Source: an uncultured Dysosmobacter sp. | GTDB taxonomy: Bacteria > Bacillota > Clostridia > Oscillospirales > Oscillospiraceae | DNA length: 53,599 nt | Direction: 5' to 3' | Assembly (NCBI GenBank): GCA_934636905.1 | Contig: CAKUBJ010000007.1 | Location: forward strand, 1-53,599 | In this document: piece after piece, positions 41,385-49,194 of the stretch | Numbering within the stretch: the stretch's first letter is position 1 | Layout: every line of letters begins with the position of its first letter | Made by a program: the position numbers and the translations under genes | Notes under the pieces: model-generated | What the model was told of the DNA's origin: nothing | Seen by the model: only the letters and a program-made list of their open reading frames with translations | Database searches by the model: none

Positions 41385-42013
41385 CCCCGGTTGGCAATGC
41401 GGTAACTCAGCGCCAGCAGGCTGTCCGCAAAGTGGATATTCTCGAACTGAACCTCCGGGTCACTGCTGGACAGCTCCACATTGGTGAAGTTCCAGAAGCC
41501 CTTGATTCCCAGAGCAATCAGGCGGTTGGCCGTGCTCTGGGCCACGGACTGGGGAATGGTCAGCACCACCACGTCCACGGGATGGCGCTTGATATAGTTC
41601 TCCAGATCGTCGGTGGAGTAGACCGGCACGCCGTTGATGGCGGTGTCAATCACAGCCGGCGACACGTCAAAGGAAGCGTCCACGGAAAAGCCGGCGCTTT
41701 CAAAGGGGAAGTTGTTGAGGATGGCGCGCCCCAGATTGCCTACGCCCACAATAATCAGGTGATTATCATTATCAACGCCCAGAATATGGCCGATTTCGGC
41801 TCTGAGTTCTTCCACATTATAACCGTAGCCCTGCTGTCCGAATTCACCGAAGCAGCTGAAATCCTGACGGATCTGCGAAGCGGTGATGTTCATTTCCTGT
41901 CCCAGCGCGTGAGAGGACGTGCGGACAATGCCTCTGGCGCGAAGATCGGTCAGCTGGCGATAGTACCGGGGCAGGCGGCGAATTACGGCATCTGAGATAT
42001 TTCCTTTTTTCAT
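41381..42013 (-). CDS. rex: Redox-sensing transcriptional repressor Rex
   Basis: 210 residues. The winged-helix DNA-binding domain covers about residues 1-80 (RRLPRYYRQLTDL, ASQIRQDFSCFGEFGQQGYGYNV) and the NADH-binding Rossmann domain starts at IIVGVGNLGRAI. Rex leaves its operators when NADH/NAD+ rises and in clostridia controls butyrate, alcohol and other NADH-oxidising pathways. Matching operators stand upstream of bcd and hbd in this window. Strong promoter at 42044-42072; I see no Rex box at its own promoter. Confidence 0.95.
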   Translation of the reverse strand: MKKGNISDAVIRRLPRYYRQLTDLRARGIVRTSSHALGQEMNITASQIRQDFSCFGEFGQQGYGYNVEELRAEIGHILGVDNDNHLIIVGVGNLGRAILNNFPFESAGFSVDASFDVSPAVIDTAINGVPVYSTDDLENYIKRHPVDVVVLTIPQSVAQSTANRLIALGIKGFWNFTNVELSSSDPEVQFENIHFADSLLALSYRIANRG

Positions 42014-42043
42014 TAGGCCCTCCTGCGATTTTGTTCTTTACCT

Positions 42044-42072
42044 ATTTTAGAATAAAATGCCCTTCTTGTCAA
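42044..42072 (-). promoter_or_regulatory. rex promoter
   Basis: Minus-strand perfect TTGACA (42067-42072), 17-bp spacer, TAAAAT (42044-42049). Confidence 0.82.
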
Positions 42073-42128
42073 ATCCTTCAATACGAAATCTTTTGTACAG
42101 ATTTTTCCCGGCACAGAATCGAAAAATG

Positions 42129-42137
42129 TGGTATACT
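42129..42137 (+). promoter_or_regulatory. Extended -10 promoter of the thioredoxin reductase-like gene
   Basis: TGG followed by TATACT, an extended -10 arrangement, 43 bp before the start codon; no good -35 is seen. Confidence 0.5.
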
Positions 42138-42179
42138 GTGGTAGATTGCAGAACCGTATCCACGGAAAGGAGTTTTACC

Positions 42180-43124
42180 TTGGACAAGATCTATGACCTC
42201 ATCATTTTAGGCGCAGGCCCCGCCGGGCTTTCCGCCGCCATTTATGCCGGGCGCAGCCGTCTGGACACCCTGCTGCTGGAGCAGGGACAGGACGGCGGCC
42301 AGATTGCCCTCACAGACCGGATTGACAACTATCCCGGCCAGCTGGAGGGGGATTCCGGCGCCAGCCTCATTGCCCGGATGGCGTCACAGGCGGAAAAGGC
42401 CGGCGTCCGGCGGCTGCGGGACACCGTCCGCTCCGTGGAGCTGGACGGCGCCGTAAAAAAGCTGACAGGGCGGAACGGGGACTATCTGGCCAGAGCCGTG
42501 ATTCTGGCCTGCGGCGCCGCTCCCCGCCCCATCGGCTGCAAAAACGAGGAGGACTACGTCGGCCGGGGTATCTCCTTCTGCGCCACCTGCGACGCCCCGT
42601 TTTTCCGGGGGCTGGAGGTCTATGTGGCCGGCGGCGGGAACGCCGCCGTGACGGAGGCGCTGTATCTTGCCGGCTTTGCCCGCAGTGTAACCCTCATCTA
42701 TCCCGGAGAGCGTCTCAGCGCGCCGAAAGCCCTGCTGGAGCAGGCGTCCCGGGAGCCAAAGCTGCGGCTTCTGCCTCACTCCGTTGTGGAGGAGGCCGGC
42801 GGCGAGGGTCACGAGGTGCTGGATCGTCTGGTCATCAGGGACGTGCAGACCGGCCGCCTGACGGAACTGCGGGCGGATCCGGCGGACGGCCTGCTGGGGC
42901 TGTTCGGCTTTCTGGGCTTCCGGCCCGGCACCCGGCTTTTTGAAGGGCAGCTGACCATGGAGGGCGGCTATCTCGTTACGGATGAGGAGATGCGCACCAG
43001 CCTCCCCGGCGTGTTTGCCGCCGGGGATCTGCGGAAAAAGAGCCTGCGGCAGGTGGTCACCGCCGCAGCGGACGGTGCCATTGCCGCCGTGCAGGCAGAG
43101 CGTTTCCTCCGCGGCAGGGGCTGA
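42180..43124 (+). CDS. Thioredoxin reductase-like FAD/NAD(P)H oxidoreductase
   Basis: 314 residues from the TTG at 42180, with AAAGGAG 7 bases upstream; an ATG further up lacks a site. The FAD motif LGAGPAGLSAAIYAGRS, the redox-active pair CATC (SFCATCDAPFF, near residue 130), the NAD(P)H-binding GGGNAAVTEALYL and the closing GVFAAGDLR give the order of classical thioredoxin reductase, and the length fits. No thioredoxin gene is adjacent, so the partner is open (thioredoxin, ferredoxin or a peroxiredoxin AhpC). Divergent from rex. Confidence 0.85.
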   Translation: MDKIYDLIILGAGPAGLSAAIYAGRSRLDTLLLEQGQDGGQIALTDRIDNYPGQLEGDSGASLIARMASQAEKAGVRRLRDTVRSVELDGAVKKLTGRNGDYLARAVILACGAAPRPIGCKNEEDYVGRGISFCATCDAPFFRGLEVYVAGGGNAAVTEALYLAGFARSVTLIYPGERLSAPKALLEQASREPKLRLLPHSVVEEAGGEGHEVLDRLVIRDVQTGRLTELRADPADGLLGLFGFLGFRPGTRLFEGQLTMEGGYLVTDEEMRTSLPGVFAAGDLRKKSLRQVVTAAADGAIAAVQAERFLRGRG

Positions 43125-43276
43125 GTACCCCCCACCATCTCCGCTCCCGTTTCCGGGATGAATCCGGGCTGGGGTATTCCCCTGTTTCCGGTGCAGGCCG
43201 CAGGCTGCGGAAGTAAAATCTTCTATGCATTAAAAATTTGTTAATAATTTCTTCATTCTTTTTTTCATTCTCCCGC

Positions 43277-43429
43277 TATAATCAGGGTACAGCATCTCTG
43301 CAAGATGTTGTACATGACGGCACTTCCCCTCGCCCCTCCGGGGCAACCGGGGAAGATGCCGCATTGACGGACAGGGACTGGCATACCCCTCTGTCCGTCG
43401 GCAGTATTCAATGATTCGGAGGATGTCTG
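43277..43429 (+). promoter_or_regulatory. Promoter and three-hairpin leader of the PAP2 gene
   Basis: TATAAT (43277-43282) is followed by three successive stem-loops: 43287-43313 (GTACAGCATCT/AGATGTTGTAC), 43319-43360 (nested stem with a GCCCC/GGGGC tip) and 43366-43399 (GACGGACAG/CTGTCCGTC), ending 15 bases before the GGAGG site. No T-tract follows the last hairpin. I cannot match it to a known riboswitch. The upstream part, 43125-43276, holds nothing I recognise. Confidence 0.45.
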
Positions 43430-44113
43430 ATGGAGAAGTTCACACGGACGCCCCTGCGGTGGAGCAGCCTGAAGCTGCTGCTGTTCTGGCCCATCTTCTT
43501 TCTGATTTTTACATATGCGGAGCACGACTTCCCGGCGGCCTATTACTTCCCCATGCACTGCCGGCTGGATGATCTGATTCCCTTCTGCGAATGGTTCGTC
43601 ATCCCCTATGTGGTCTGGTTTCCCTTTGTAGGCGGTATGGCGGCCTTCCTGCTGCTGCGGGATCCCCCCGCCTACCGGCGTATGATGCGCTTCATCATTC
43701 TCACCTACTCCGCGGCGCTGCTGGTTTTCTTCCTGTTCCCCACCTGCCAGCAGCTGCGGCCGGTGCTGTTTCTCCGGGGCAATCCCCTGATCCGGATGAC
43801 TGCCGCCATTTACGCCAACGACACCAACACCAACGTCTGCCCCTCCATCCACGTCATCGGCTCCTTGGCCGTCTGGCTGGCTGCCCGGGACACCCGGCAA
43901 ATCCCCGCCTTTCTGCGGCGGGTGGTGATCCCTGCCATGGCCGTTCTCATCAGCGTTTCCACCGTATTCCTGAAGCAGCACTCCGCGCTGGACGTGCTGG
44001 CGGCGGCAGCGGTCTGCGGCGCCGCCTTTCCGCTGGTGTACCGCGCTCCGGTACGGCGGAGCGTTTCCGTAAGGCTCTCCCCGGCAGGCAGCCGGCGGTA
44101 CTCCCAATTCTGA
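43430..44113 (+). CDS. PAP2-family phosphatase
   Basis: 227 residues with about six membrane helices. Two of the three acid-phosphatase motifs are visible: CPSIHVIGSLAVW (the PSxH motif) and STVFLKQHSALDVLAA (the SxxxxxHxxxD motif). The first, KxxxxxxRP, is degenerate here: CQQLRPVLF. Such enzymes dephosphorylate lipid phosphates such as undecaprenyl pyrophosphate or phosphatidic acid, or act in inositol-lipid synthesis. A GGAGG site is 7 bases before the ATG. The gene has its own structured leader. Confidence 0.8.
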   Translation: MEKFTRTPLRWSSLKLLLFWPIFFLIFTYAEHDFPAAYYFPMHCRLDDLIPFCEWFVIPYVVWFPFVGGMAAFLLLRDPPAYRRMMRFIILTYSAALLVFFLFPTCQQLRPVLFLRGNPLIRMTAAIYANDTNTNVCPSIHVIGSLAVWLAARDTRQIPAFLRRVVIPAMAVLISVSTVFLKQHSALDVLAAAAVCGAAFPLVYRAPVRRSVSVRLSPAGSRRYSQF

Positions 44114-44125
44114 TATAAATAGGCC

Positions 44126-44159
44126 GCCGGTCTGCGCTGATGGCAGGCCGGCAGTTTTT
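44126..44159 (+). terminator. PAP2 gene terminator
   Basis: 10-bp stem GCCGGTCTGC/GCAGGCCGGC with one G-T pair and a 7-base loop, then AGTTTTT. Confidence 0.78.
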
Positions 44160-44167
44160 ATCAGCGA

Positions 44168-44197
44168 GAAACGCACCGGCGAAAGCCGGTGCGTTTC
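44168..44197 (-). terminator. Terminator of the tryptophanase module
   Basis: 13-bp perfect stem GAAACGCACCGGC/GCCGGTGCGTTTC with a GAAA loop, 38 bp beyond the transporter stop codon. Confidence 0.8.
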
Positions 44198-44235
44198 CCT
44201 TTAGAAAGAAAGTAAGGAGAGATTCAGGTTTTGGA

Positions 44236-45639
44236 TTAGCCGATGCCGCCCCAGGCAGCGCCGAAGATCAGCGCCAGAACGGAGAGGATGCAGTAGCCGT
44301 ACTTGCCCAGAGGATAGAACCAGTTGCCGATGGGCTTCTTGATGCCGTAGGACACAGCCTCGATGGCGGTTTCCTTCTTGAGCACCCAGAAGAACATGAC
44401 GCCGGCAAGGAACGCGCCCAGCGGGCAGATGTAGATGGAAACCACGTCCATCCACTGAGAGGTCCAGGGCTGGATGCACAGAGCCACGATGCAGCCCACC
44501 ACGCCGATGATGGCAACGGCAGGGACGCGCTTGAGATGGAACTCCTCCTGCAGGAAGGCCACGGGAGCCTCGTACAGGTTCACGATGGAGCTGACGCCTG
44601 CAAACAGGACGCAGACGAAGAAGATAACACCCACAATCCGTCCGCCGACCATGCCGTTGAGCACGTTGACCAGATAGACGAACATCAGGCCGGGGCCGCC
44701 ATCGGAAGGCTCCACGCCGCCTACCGCCATGGCGGGCAGGATGACGAAGGCCGCCAGCAGAGCCGCGATGGTGTCAAACACCGCCACGTTCCGGGCAGAG
44801 GAGGGAATGTCCTCGTCACGGCTGAGGTAGGAGCCGTAAATCACAGAGCCGTTGCCGGCCACGGACAGGGAGAAGAACGCCTGACCGAAAGCATAGACCC
44901 AGACCTTGATGTCCAGCAGGCCGGCGGGGTTCACGGTGAAGATGTACTTGTAGCCTTCGCCGGAGCCGGGCAGGAAAGCGATGTAAACGCCCAGAATCAG
45001 GAACAGGCCGAACAGCAGGGGCATCATAATCTTGTTGGCCTTTTCAATGCCGCCGCCGATGCCGAAGCCCATGATGGCCAGGGAAATCACCAGACCCACA
45101 ATCAGCCACACGCCGTTGCCGATGCCGAAGATGCCGTTGCTGAACATCATGCTCAGCGCCTCGCCCAGGGTCTTTGCCTCAGGAGCCGTGGCGCCGAAAG
45201 CGCCGCCGATGTTGCCCATATCGGTGCCCAGTGCGTACAGGCTGCCGGAAATGCTCATCCAGCAGTACTTGAAAATCCAGCTCATAACCACGGTGTAGCC
45301 GATGGCCAGCATCATGGAGCCGATGATGGGGATGGCGCCGATGGCGCGTCCGATATGCTTCTTGCCGGTACGCTCTTCGGTGCACTTGCCGAAGGCGTCC
45401 ACGGGGCCGGCCGCCGCCCAGCGGCCCAGCGCAAATTCCTCCATAACGCCGGAGGATCCGATAAGAACCACGAAAATGAAATAGGGAATCAGGAAAGTCA
45501 TGCCGCCGTAGGTAGACACCATGATGGGGAAGCGCCAGATGTTGCCCATGCCGACGGCGGAACCGATGCAGGCCAGAATAAAGCCCCAGCGGGAATTAAA
45601 GCCGTCGCGCTTTTCCAGAGTGTTGGTGTTCTTTGACAT
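44236..45639 (-). CDS. Sodium-dependent transporter of the NSS (SNF) family
   Basis: 467 residues from the ATG at 45637-45639 with GGAGGG upstream. About eleven to twelve helices. The first helix holds the unwound Na+/substrate site FILACIGSAVGMGNIWRFP, the family hallmark; later GQAFFSLSVAGNGSVIYGSYL contributes the sixth-helix site. NSS proteins import amino acids with Na+. Its place directly after tryptophanase resembles TnaT, the Na+-dependent tryptophan transporter encoded beside a tryptophanase in Symbiobacterium, so tryptophan is the likely substrate; this is inference. Confidence 0.88.
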   Translation of the reverse strand: MSKNTNTLEKRDGFNSRWGFILACIGSAVGMGNIWRFPIMVSTYGGMTFLIPYFIFVVLIGSSGVMEEFALGRWAAAGPVDAFGKCTEERTGKKHIGRAIGAIPIIGSMMLAIGYTVVMSWIFKYCWMSISGSLYALGTDMGNIGGAFGATAPEAKTLGEALSMMFSNGIFGIGNGVWLIVGLVISLAIMGFGIGGGIEKANKIMMPLLFGLFLILGVYIAFLPGSGEGYKYIFTVNPAGLLDIKVWVYAFGQAFFSLSVAGNGSVIYGSYLSRDEDIPSSARNVAVFDTIAALLAAFVILPAMAVGGVEPSDGGPGLMFVYLVNVLNGMVGGRIVGVIFFVCVLFAGVSSIVNLYEAPVAFLQEEFHLKRVPAVAIIGVVGCIVALCIQPWTSQWMDVVSIYICPLGAFLAGVMFFWVLKKETAIEAVSYGIKKPIGNWFYPLGKYGYCILSVLALIFGAAWGGIG

Positions 45640-45954
45640 AGTTGCCCTCCATAAAGACACAGATTTGAGTGTTGCTTGGATTCGACTGCCCTTTCTGCTT
45701 TCCCTCCGGCAGCAGCCTCACACCGGCTGCCTGTCGGGGGGAACACACAAAGGCGTCCGGGCGCGGTTGTGCGGACAGCGGATTGCCGCCGCACCGTTTT
45801 CTTATGACGCCCCGGCGCAGTCCCCATGGAACTGCCGCCGGGGACGCCGGGCATCCCGGGAATTCCCGGAGATGCGTAAGAACATTGCTGGAAATCAGGT
45901 TATGCGCTCTCTATTCAGTTGCAGGGTTTCCGATTCTTGATTTTCCTGCCTTTC
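45640..45954. other. Gap between tryptophanase and transporter genes
   Basis: 315 bp without a credible gene. A strong hairpin (CCCCGGCG paired with CGCCGGGG, about 45805-45845, enclosing complementary CAGT/ACTG) lies in the middle, without a T-tract. It may protect or partly terminate the mRNA between the two genes. The transporter's ribosome binding site is at its right-strand start. Confidence 0.45.
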
Positions 45955-47601
45955 TTACTTCTCCTCGTTGGCGTAAGGCTCCAGGAAGGCGTGGAAGTGA
46001 CGCATGGGCAGGTTGTGACCCCAGACGATCCGCATGTTGGGGATGTTCTCCCGATCCTCATACAGAGCCTTGACGGCGGCGATGACATAGTCCAGATGCT
46101 CGCGGGTCAGGCGGCTGCGGTCGATGGCGAAACGCACCACGTTGCAGACCTCGGCCTGCTGCTCGGGCGTCTTCAGGTCATACTCCATGGAGTAGTCACC
46201 CAGTTCGGAGACGCGGATGCCGTAGCGGCGGATCAGTTCCAGAGAGAAGCCCTCACCGGCAAAGGTGTCATGGCCGCGCTTGCCGTCGAAGAACTCGTCC
46301 ATATTGATGTACACGGCGTGGCCGCCGGCGGGGAGCACGACGCCCTTGACGCCTGCGTCATAGAAGCCCTCGGCCAGATAGTTGCACTGCGCCACGCGCT
46401 CGTTCATGTAGTTGAAGTCGCAGGACTCATACAGGCCGCAGGCCAGCGCCATGATGTCACGGCCGCTCATGCCGCCGTAGGAGTCGTTGCCGTAGCAGGA
46501 GATCTGCTTGACCTTCAGCAGAACGCCCACGTCGGTCTTGACGGTGCCGTCCTCGTTGAAGTCGGAGAAGTTCTTCCAGAACAGACCCTTGTCGCGGAAG
46601 GCCAGCATACCGCCCATGTTGGCGTGGCCGTCCTTCTTGGCGGACATGGTGAAGGCGTCGCAGTAAGAGAACATCTCGGTGGCGATCTCGGCGATGGACT
46701 TGTCGGCGTAGCCGTCCTCGTTCATCTTGATGAAGTAGGCGTTCTCAGCCCAGCGGGCGGTATCGAACACCAGAGGAATGTTGTACTTGTGCGCCACGCG
46801 GTTGATCTCCCGCAGGTTCTCCATGGACACGGCCTGACCGCAGACGGGGTTGTTGGTGATGCAGGTAAAGATCAGGGGCACGTTCTCGGGGCCGACGCCC
46901 TGAATCAGCTGCTCCAGCTTCTCGATGTCCATGTTGCCCTTGAAGGGGTTCTTGGCGTAGCGGCCGCCCTCGGGAACTTCCCACAGCAGCTGCTTGTTGT
47001 ACAGGTTCCGGGGGATGGAGCCCATCTGCTTGATGTTGCCCTCGGTGGTGTCGAAGTGACCGTTGGAGGGGATGGTGAACTTCTTGCCGGGATAGCGTTT
47101 TGCAAGGATGTTCCGCACGATCTCCATCAGGACGGACTCGGCGGCACGGCCCTGCTGAATGATAAAGGCGTTGGGGCGCTCCATCTGTGCGGCACCGCCG
47201 TTGAAGAGGCCGCCCTCATACTCGCAGAGGTAAACCTCGTCCATCATCTTTTCCACGTCGCGGCAGTCAGTGCGCACCAGGTCGATGATCTTCTTCCAGT
47301 TCTTCTCGCCGCCGCGCTCGAAAATGTCGCGGAAGGTGTCCAGCAGGACATAGTAGCCGGTGTTGCGGCCGTAAGCCTCGTCGCCCAGGAACAGGGTGGC
47401 CCACTGCTGGTTGGTCATGGCGGTGGTGCCGGAGTCGGAGAGCATATCCACGGTCAGCATGCCGGAGGGGAATGCAAATTCATTGTAGTGAGTGGCCTTC
47501 AGGGCACGCTCACGCTGTTCAACGGTGACCTCGGGGATGTCGCGGACTGCGAAAGTGAAGTGATGAGGGGCGGGAACGTTCAAAGGATACTGAGTGCTCA
47601 T
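45955..47601 (-). CDS. tnaA: Tryptophanase (beta-eliminating lyase), long form
   Basis: 548 residues. PLP enzyme of the tryptophanase/tyrosine phenol-lyase family, splitting tryptophan to indole, pyruvate and ammonia. The PLP lysine is in TMSAKKDGHANMGG (Lys323). Other family blocks are FDTARWAENAYFIK, TEGNIKQMG and RFAIDRSRLTREHLDYV. The C-terminal MRHFHAFL matches the LRHFTAKL of E. coli TnaA with its substrate-related His. IRVSELG has no Arg where tyrosine phenol-lyase has VRSMERG, favouring tryptophan. It is about 75 residues longer than E. coli TnaA, with inserts near 95-140 and 340-365. GGAGG precedes the ATG. Other beta-eliminating activity cannot be excluded. Confidence 0.82.
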   Translation of the reverse strand: MSTQYPLNVPAPHHFTFAVRDIPEVTVEQRERALKATHYNEFAFPSGMLTVDMLSDSGTTAMTNQQWATLFLGDEAYGRNTGYYVLLDTFRDIFERGGEKNWKKIIDLVRTDCRDVEKMMDEVYLCEYEGGLFNGGAAQMERPNAFIIQQGRAAESVLMEIVRNILAKRYPGKKFTIPSNGHFDTTEGNIKQMGSIPRNLYNKQLLWEVPEGGRYAKNPFKGNMDIEKLEQLIQGVGPENVPLIFTCITNNPVCGQAVSMENLREINRVAHKYNIPLVFDTARWAENAYFIKMNEDGYADKSIAEIATEMFSYCDAFTMSAKKDGHANMGGMLAFRDKGLFWKNFSDFNEDGTVKTDVGVLLKVKQISCYGNDSYGGMSGRDIMALACGLYESCDFNYMNERVAQCNYLAEGFYDAGVKGVVLPAGGHAVYINMDEFFDGKRGHDTFAGEGFSLELIRRYGIRVSELGDYSMEYDLKTPEQQAEVCNVVRFAIDRSRLTREHLDYVIAAVKALYEDRENIPNMRIVWGHNLPMRHFHAFLEPYANEEK

Positions 47602-47759
47602 AATACTTTTACCTCCATAATTTGGCGTTGAACGCCTGTTTTTTTGGAGATACCCCGGTCGTCGAAGGGCAGGCTTCCCATTTCCTGCTCTGCGCCTGGC
47701 GGACAGTATCTATTCACTTGGCTGCCGGTTTTCTGCTTTGTATCCGGGAACTGCGGGAG

Positions 47760-48134
47760 TTACTTTGCGGCGATGACCTCGATCTCCACCAGAGCGTCCT
47801 TGGGCAGACGGGCAACTTCCACCGCGCTGCGGGAAGGATACTGCCCCTCGGTAAAGAAGGTGGCGTACACTTCGTTCATGGCGCCGAAGTTGTTCATGTC
47901 GCTGAGGAACACCGTGGTCTTGAGAACTTGATCCATGGTGACGCCGGCCTCTTCCAGGACGGCCTTCACATTGGTCAGGGACTGGCGGGTCTGTGCCTGA
48001 ATCCCCTCGGGGAACGCGCCGGTGGCGGGGTCGATGGGAAGCTGGCCGGAAGTAATGATCAGGCCGTTGACCTCCGTCGCCTGAGAGTAGGGGCCGATGG
48101 CGGCAGGCGCCTTCGCTGTGCTGACGATGGTTTT
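47760..48134 (-). CDS. ridA: RidA family 2-iminopropanoate deaminase
   Basis: 124 residues from the GTG at 48132-48134, the normal length; AAGGA lies about 10 bases upstream. The family pattern APAAIGPYSQA, GLIITSGQLPIDPATG, TVFLSDMNNF and PSRSAVEVARLPKDALVEIEVIA, with the Arg that binds the carboxylate, is complete. RidA hydrolyses the reactive enamine/imine 2-aminoacrylate to pyruvate and ammonia. That compound is released by beta-eliminating PLP enzymes, so its place just before tryptophanase makes chemical sense. First gene of the module. Confidence 0.93.
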   Translation of the reverse strand, partial: KTIVSTAKAPAAIGPYSQATEVNGLIITSGQLPIDPATGAFPEGIQAQTRQSLTNVKAVLEEAGVTMDQVLKTTVFLSDMNNFGAMNEVYATFFTEGQYPSRSAVEVARLPKDALVEIEVIAAK

Positions 48135-48169
48135 CACTTCATCACATTCCTTTCGCTTGAAGTGAGATA

Positions 48170-48198
48170 ATTTTATCATCATAAAAAAATGTTGTCAA
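48170..48198 (-). promoter_or_regulatory. Promoter of the ridA-tnaA-transporter module
   Basis: Minus-strand perfect TTGACA (48193-48198), 17-bp spacer, TAAAAT (48170-48175), about 36 bp before the ridA start. Confidence 0.85.
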
Positions 48199-48248
48199 CA
48201 GAATTAATGTAATTTTAACACATAATTGTAAAGTTAGCCAAGCGCTTT

Positions 48249-48261
48249 GTGCAACTTGCAC
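48249..48261. promoter_or_regulatory. Palindrome in the divergent ridA/regulator promoter region
   Basis: GTGCAACTTGCAC, a 13-bp perfect palindrome around a central base, midway between the two divergent promoters. It is a good candidate operator for the adjacent YheO-type regulator. Confidence 0.45.
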
Positions 48262-48322
48262 TGTATTATCTTTGCATTCATGTTATGGTTGAAAAAATAT
48301 TATCATTCTCATCCTTTGGGGT

Positions 48323-48350
48323 TTGACAAATTTTTCATAATCTTTATAAT
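48323..48350 (+). promoter_or_regulatory. Promoter of the YheO-type regulator
   Basis: Perfect TTGACA (48323-48328) and TATAAT (48345-48350) with a 16-bp spacer; leader about 55 nt. Confidence 0.85.
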
Positions 48351-48410
48351 GGAATCAGTCCCTGAAGGACAGCCGCTGCGGCGGCACAAAACAAAAATGA
48401 GGTGAACTCC

Positions 48411-49115
48411 ATGCCGGCAGTCCCCAATCCCCTCCTGCAGCAGTATATGAAGCTGACGGAGTTCTTAGGCATCGCCCTTGGCCCGGATTACGAGGTTGCT
48501 CTCCACGATCTGACCAACCGTGACCGTTCCATCATCGCCATTGCCAACAATCACATCAGCGGCCGGGAAATCGGCGCCCCCCTGACCAACATGGCGCTGG
48601 GAATCCTGCGTGACCGCAGCTACGAGCACTCCGACTACTGCCTGCAGTACCACGGCGTTTCCGTCAACGGCAAGGATCTGCGCTCCAACACCTTCTTCAT
48701 CAAGCAGGACGGCCGTCTCATCGGGATGCTGTGCATCAATTTTGACGACAGCCGCTACCGGGAGCTGAGCGACCGGGTCCTCAGTCTTTGCCATCCTGAT
48801 CTGTTCCTGGCCAACGTGCTGCCCAAGCCCGGTGTCCCCGAGGCGGCGGAGGATCACCCCGCCCCGGAAAAATTCCGCAACTCCTCCGACGCGGTGACGG
48901 TGGATGCCGTCAACCGGGAACTGGACCGCATGGGGGTTGTGGCGGAGCGGCTGACTCCCGAGGAGCGCCTGAAGGTCATTGCGGCACTGGAAGCCAGCGG
49001 CACCTTCCTGCTGAAGGGAGCGGTCAAAAGCGCCGCCGTCAGCCTGCACTGCTCTCAGGCCAGCATCTACCGCTATCTGTCGCAGGTGAAAAAGCAGGAG
49101 GGCGGGACGGCATAG
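48411..49115 (+). CDS. YheO/DauR-type transcriptional regulator (PAS-like plus HTH)
   Basis: 234 residues from the ATG at 48411; GAGGTGA lies 5 bases upstream. A PAS-like YheO domain fills about residues 10-125 (LGPDYEVALHDL, IAIANNHISGREIGAPLTNMAL, DLRSNTFFIKQDGRLIGMLCINFD). A C-terminal HTH follows (about 175-230: LKGAVKSAAVSLHCSQASIYRYL). DauR, the studied relative, represses D-arginine catabolism genes and senses an amino acid. Divergent from ridA-tnaA, it is the likely regulator of that module. Confidence 0.85.
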   Translation: MPAVPNPLLQQYMKLTEFLGIALGPDYEVALHDLTNRDRSIIAIANNHISGREIGAPLTNMALGILRDRSYEHSDYCLQYHGVSVNGKDLRSNTFFIKQDGRLIGMLCINFDDSRYRELSDRVLSLCHPDLFLANVLPKPGVPEAAEDHPAPEKFRNSSDAVTVDAVNRELDRMGVVAERLTPEERLKVIAALEASGTFLLKGAVKSAAVSLHCSQASIYRYLSQVKKQEGGTA

Positions 49116-49194
49116 TCCGCGCCGCCGGGAGCAGAAGTCTCTCTGCCCTCCCCGCATATCATGCGGGCGCCGCCCGCGTAAGGAGGCCACGCAT

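Noticed and set aside
43237..43254. Rex box candidate starting TTGTTAATAATTTC
   Set aside because: The left half is perfect but the right half (TTCTTCA) matches the consensus poorly.
45919..47631. 570-codon open frame on the plus strand
   Set aside because: Antisense to tryptophanase, which has clear PLP-enzyme motifs.
47602..47759. Possible TnaC-like leader peptide before tnaA
   Set aside because: A 27-codon frame ends by overlapping the tnaA start, but it contains no tryptophan, has a poor ribosome binding site and is followed by no attenuator-like features.
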